Source: Candidatus Krumholzibacteriia bacterium (lineage in GTDB: Bacteria > Krumholzibacteriota > Krumholzibacteriia > LZORAL124-64-63). From it: 7,992 nt of DNA. The notes beneath the pieces were generated by a model. That model did not search any database. It worked only from the letters and a program-made list of their open reading frames with translations, and was not told where the DNA came from. Positions 6,927 to 7,992 of this stretch are shown piece after piece (position 1 is the stretch's first letter; the number at the start of each line of letters is the position of its first letter). The translations under genes were made by a program, and so were the position numbers. The stretch lies in assembly GCA_027056825.1 (NCBI GenBank), contig JALUJS010000487.1, positions 1-7,992 on the forward strand, written 5' to 3'.

Positions 6927-7992
6927 CACTTCCATCCCTTCTTGCGGACTTCCTCGGGAATGTCGCCGTGGTAATCGCCCACGATGTGGCGTTCGCCGCT
7001 GTGCGGGTCGGCGCTGGGCATCACCGTCTTGACCTCGGCCATGGCCACCATGGGCAGGAACCGGATGAACAGCAGCACCAGGGTGAAGAACAGGCCCCAG
7101 CTGCCCAGGAAGGTCAGGATGTCCACGATGGTCGGCCGGTAGTAGGCCCAGCTCGCGGGCAGGAAGTCCCGGCTCAACGAGGTGACGGTGATCACGAAGC
7201 GCTCGAACCACATGCCGATGTTCACGAAGATGTACAGGACCCACATCACCGGGATCGAGGTGCGCAGCTTCTTGAACCAGAACAGCTGCGGCGTGACCAC
7301 GTTGCAGGTCACCATGATCCAGTAGGCCCAGGCGTAGGGTCCGAAGGCGCGGTTGATGAAGGTGAACCCCTCGGTGGGGTTGCCGCCGTACCAGGCGATG
7401 AAGAACTCGGTGGCGTAGGCGAACCCGACCATGGACCCGGTGGCCAGGATGATCTTGTTCATGTTCTCCAGGTGCTGGAGCGTGATGATCTCCTTGAGCC
7501 CGAAGAACTGCCGCGCGGGAATCAGGATCGTTCCCACCATGGCGAAACCGCTGAACACGGCGCCGGCCACGAAGTAGGGCGGGAAGATCGTCGTGTGCCA
7601 GCCCGGAAGCTGCGCGGTGGCGAAGTCGAAGGACACCACCGAGTGCACCGACAGCACCAGCGGGGTGGCCAGGCCGGCCAGGATCAGGTAGGCCTTCTCG
7701 TAGCGGTGCCAGTGCCGGTGGCTGCCCACCCAGCCCAGGGACAGGGCGCCGTAGATGATCTGCTGCAGCTTGCCGCGGGCGCGGTCGCGCAGGGTGGCCA
7801 GGTCGGGTACCATGCCGGTGTACCAGAACAGCAGCGAAACGGTAAAGTAGGTACCCACGGCAAACACGTCCCACAGCAGCGGACTCCGGAAGTTGGGCCA
7901 CATGCTCATTTGATTGGGCAGCGGGAACATATAGTACGCCACCCAGACGCGACCGACGTGAATGCCCGGAAATGTTCCGGCGCAGATCACGG
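6926..7992 (-). CDS. actC: ActC, NrfD-like quinol-site membrane subunit of alternative complex III, partial (5' end outside window)
   Basis: 354 residues of the C-terminal part are visible, entering mid-gene at the right edge. Known ActC proteins are about 450-490 residues, so roughly the first 100-130 are missing. The opening ICAGTFPGIHVGR is an internal ActC motif and not a start; the GTG at 7990 is an ordinary Val codon. At least seven hydrophobic helices remain. Recognisable blocks include FWYTGMVPDLATLRDR (55-70), HRHWHRYEKAY (91-101), SVHSVVSFDFA (114-124), TLQHLENMNKI (170-180) and WFERFVI (261-267). ActC lies in the membrane and, with ActB, forms the core that oxidises menaquinol or ubiquinol and sends electrons to the Fe-S/heme subunits. 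actB and actA should lie just beyond the right edge. Nothing unusual is seen in the residues present. Confidence 0.95.
   Translation of the reverse strand, partial: VICAGTFPGIHVGRVWVAYYMFPLPNQMSMWPNFRSPLLWDVFAVGTYFTVSLLFWYTGMVPDLATLRDRARGKLQQIIYGALSLGWVGSHRHWHRYEKAYLILAGLATPLVLSVHSVVSFDFATAQLPGWHTTIFPPYFVAGAVFSGFAMVGTILIPARQFFGLKEIITLQHLENMNKIILATGSMVGFAYATEFFIAWYGGNPTEGFTFINRAFGPYAWAYWIMVTCNVVTPQLFWFKKLRTSIPVMWVLYIFVNIGMWFERFVITVTSLSRDFLPASWAYYRPTIVDILTFLGSWGLFFTLVLLFIRFLPMVAMAEVKTVMPSADPHSGERHIVGDYHGDIPEEVRKKGWK

Overview
The window is one tightly packed, minus-strand gene cluster from a GC-rich Gram-negative bacterium. I cannot name the lineage. The gene set (alternative complex III plus large membrane multiheme cytochromes) fits groups such as Myxococcota/deltaproteobacteria, Gemmatimonadota or related candidate phyla. 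Every credible gene reads right to left, most gaps are under 60 bases or are overlaps, and no stretch over 300 bases lacks a gene. Two genes are cut by the window edges.

Right part (7992 down to 4458): the second half of an alternative complex III (ACIII) operon in canonical order. It holds actC (quinol-site NrfD-like membrane subunit, 5' end outside the window), actD (DUF3341), actE (mono-heme cytochrome c) and actF (second NrfD-like membrane subunit, TTG start). actA and actB are expected just beyond the right edge. ACIII oxidises membrane quinol and passes electrons to periplasmic c-type hemes.

Middle part (4402 to 1530): a small single-helix membrane protein, a CoxB-type subunit II fused to a cytochrome c domain (caa3 layout), and a CoxA-type subunit I. 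This looks like the usual ACIII-caa3 oxidase arrangement, but both oxidase subunits are degenerate at their active sites. The subunit I homologue keeps its full length, fold motifs and C-terminal signature, yet five of the six metal-binding histidines are replaced, and so are the D-channel Asp, the K-channel Lys and the TM6 Glu. The subunit II homologue has lost both CuA cysteines and the CuA His and Met of the loop, yet keeps an intact CxxCH heme domain. The reading frames are clean, with good ribosome binding sites, so this looks like a maintained pseudo-oxidase rather than decay.

Left part (1443 to 1): a NapC/NirT-type multiheme cytochrome c with three membrane helices and six CxxCH motifs visible, running off the left edge. 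It occupies the place where coxC/coxD would be expected.

Working model (inference): quinol is oxidised by ACIII, and electrons pass through ActE/ActA hemes to the heme c domain of the CoxB-like protein and then to the multiheme cytochrome or its partner. The heme-less, copper-less CoxA-like protein would act as a membrane scaffold or in another non-oxidase role. The module would then be a quinol:multiheme-cytochrome electron branch derived from an ACIII-oxidase supercomplex, and not a terminal oxidase.
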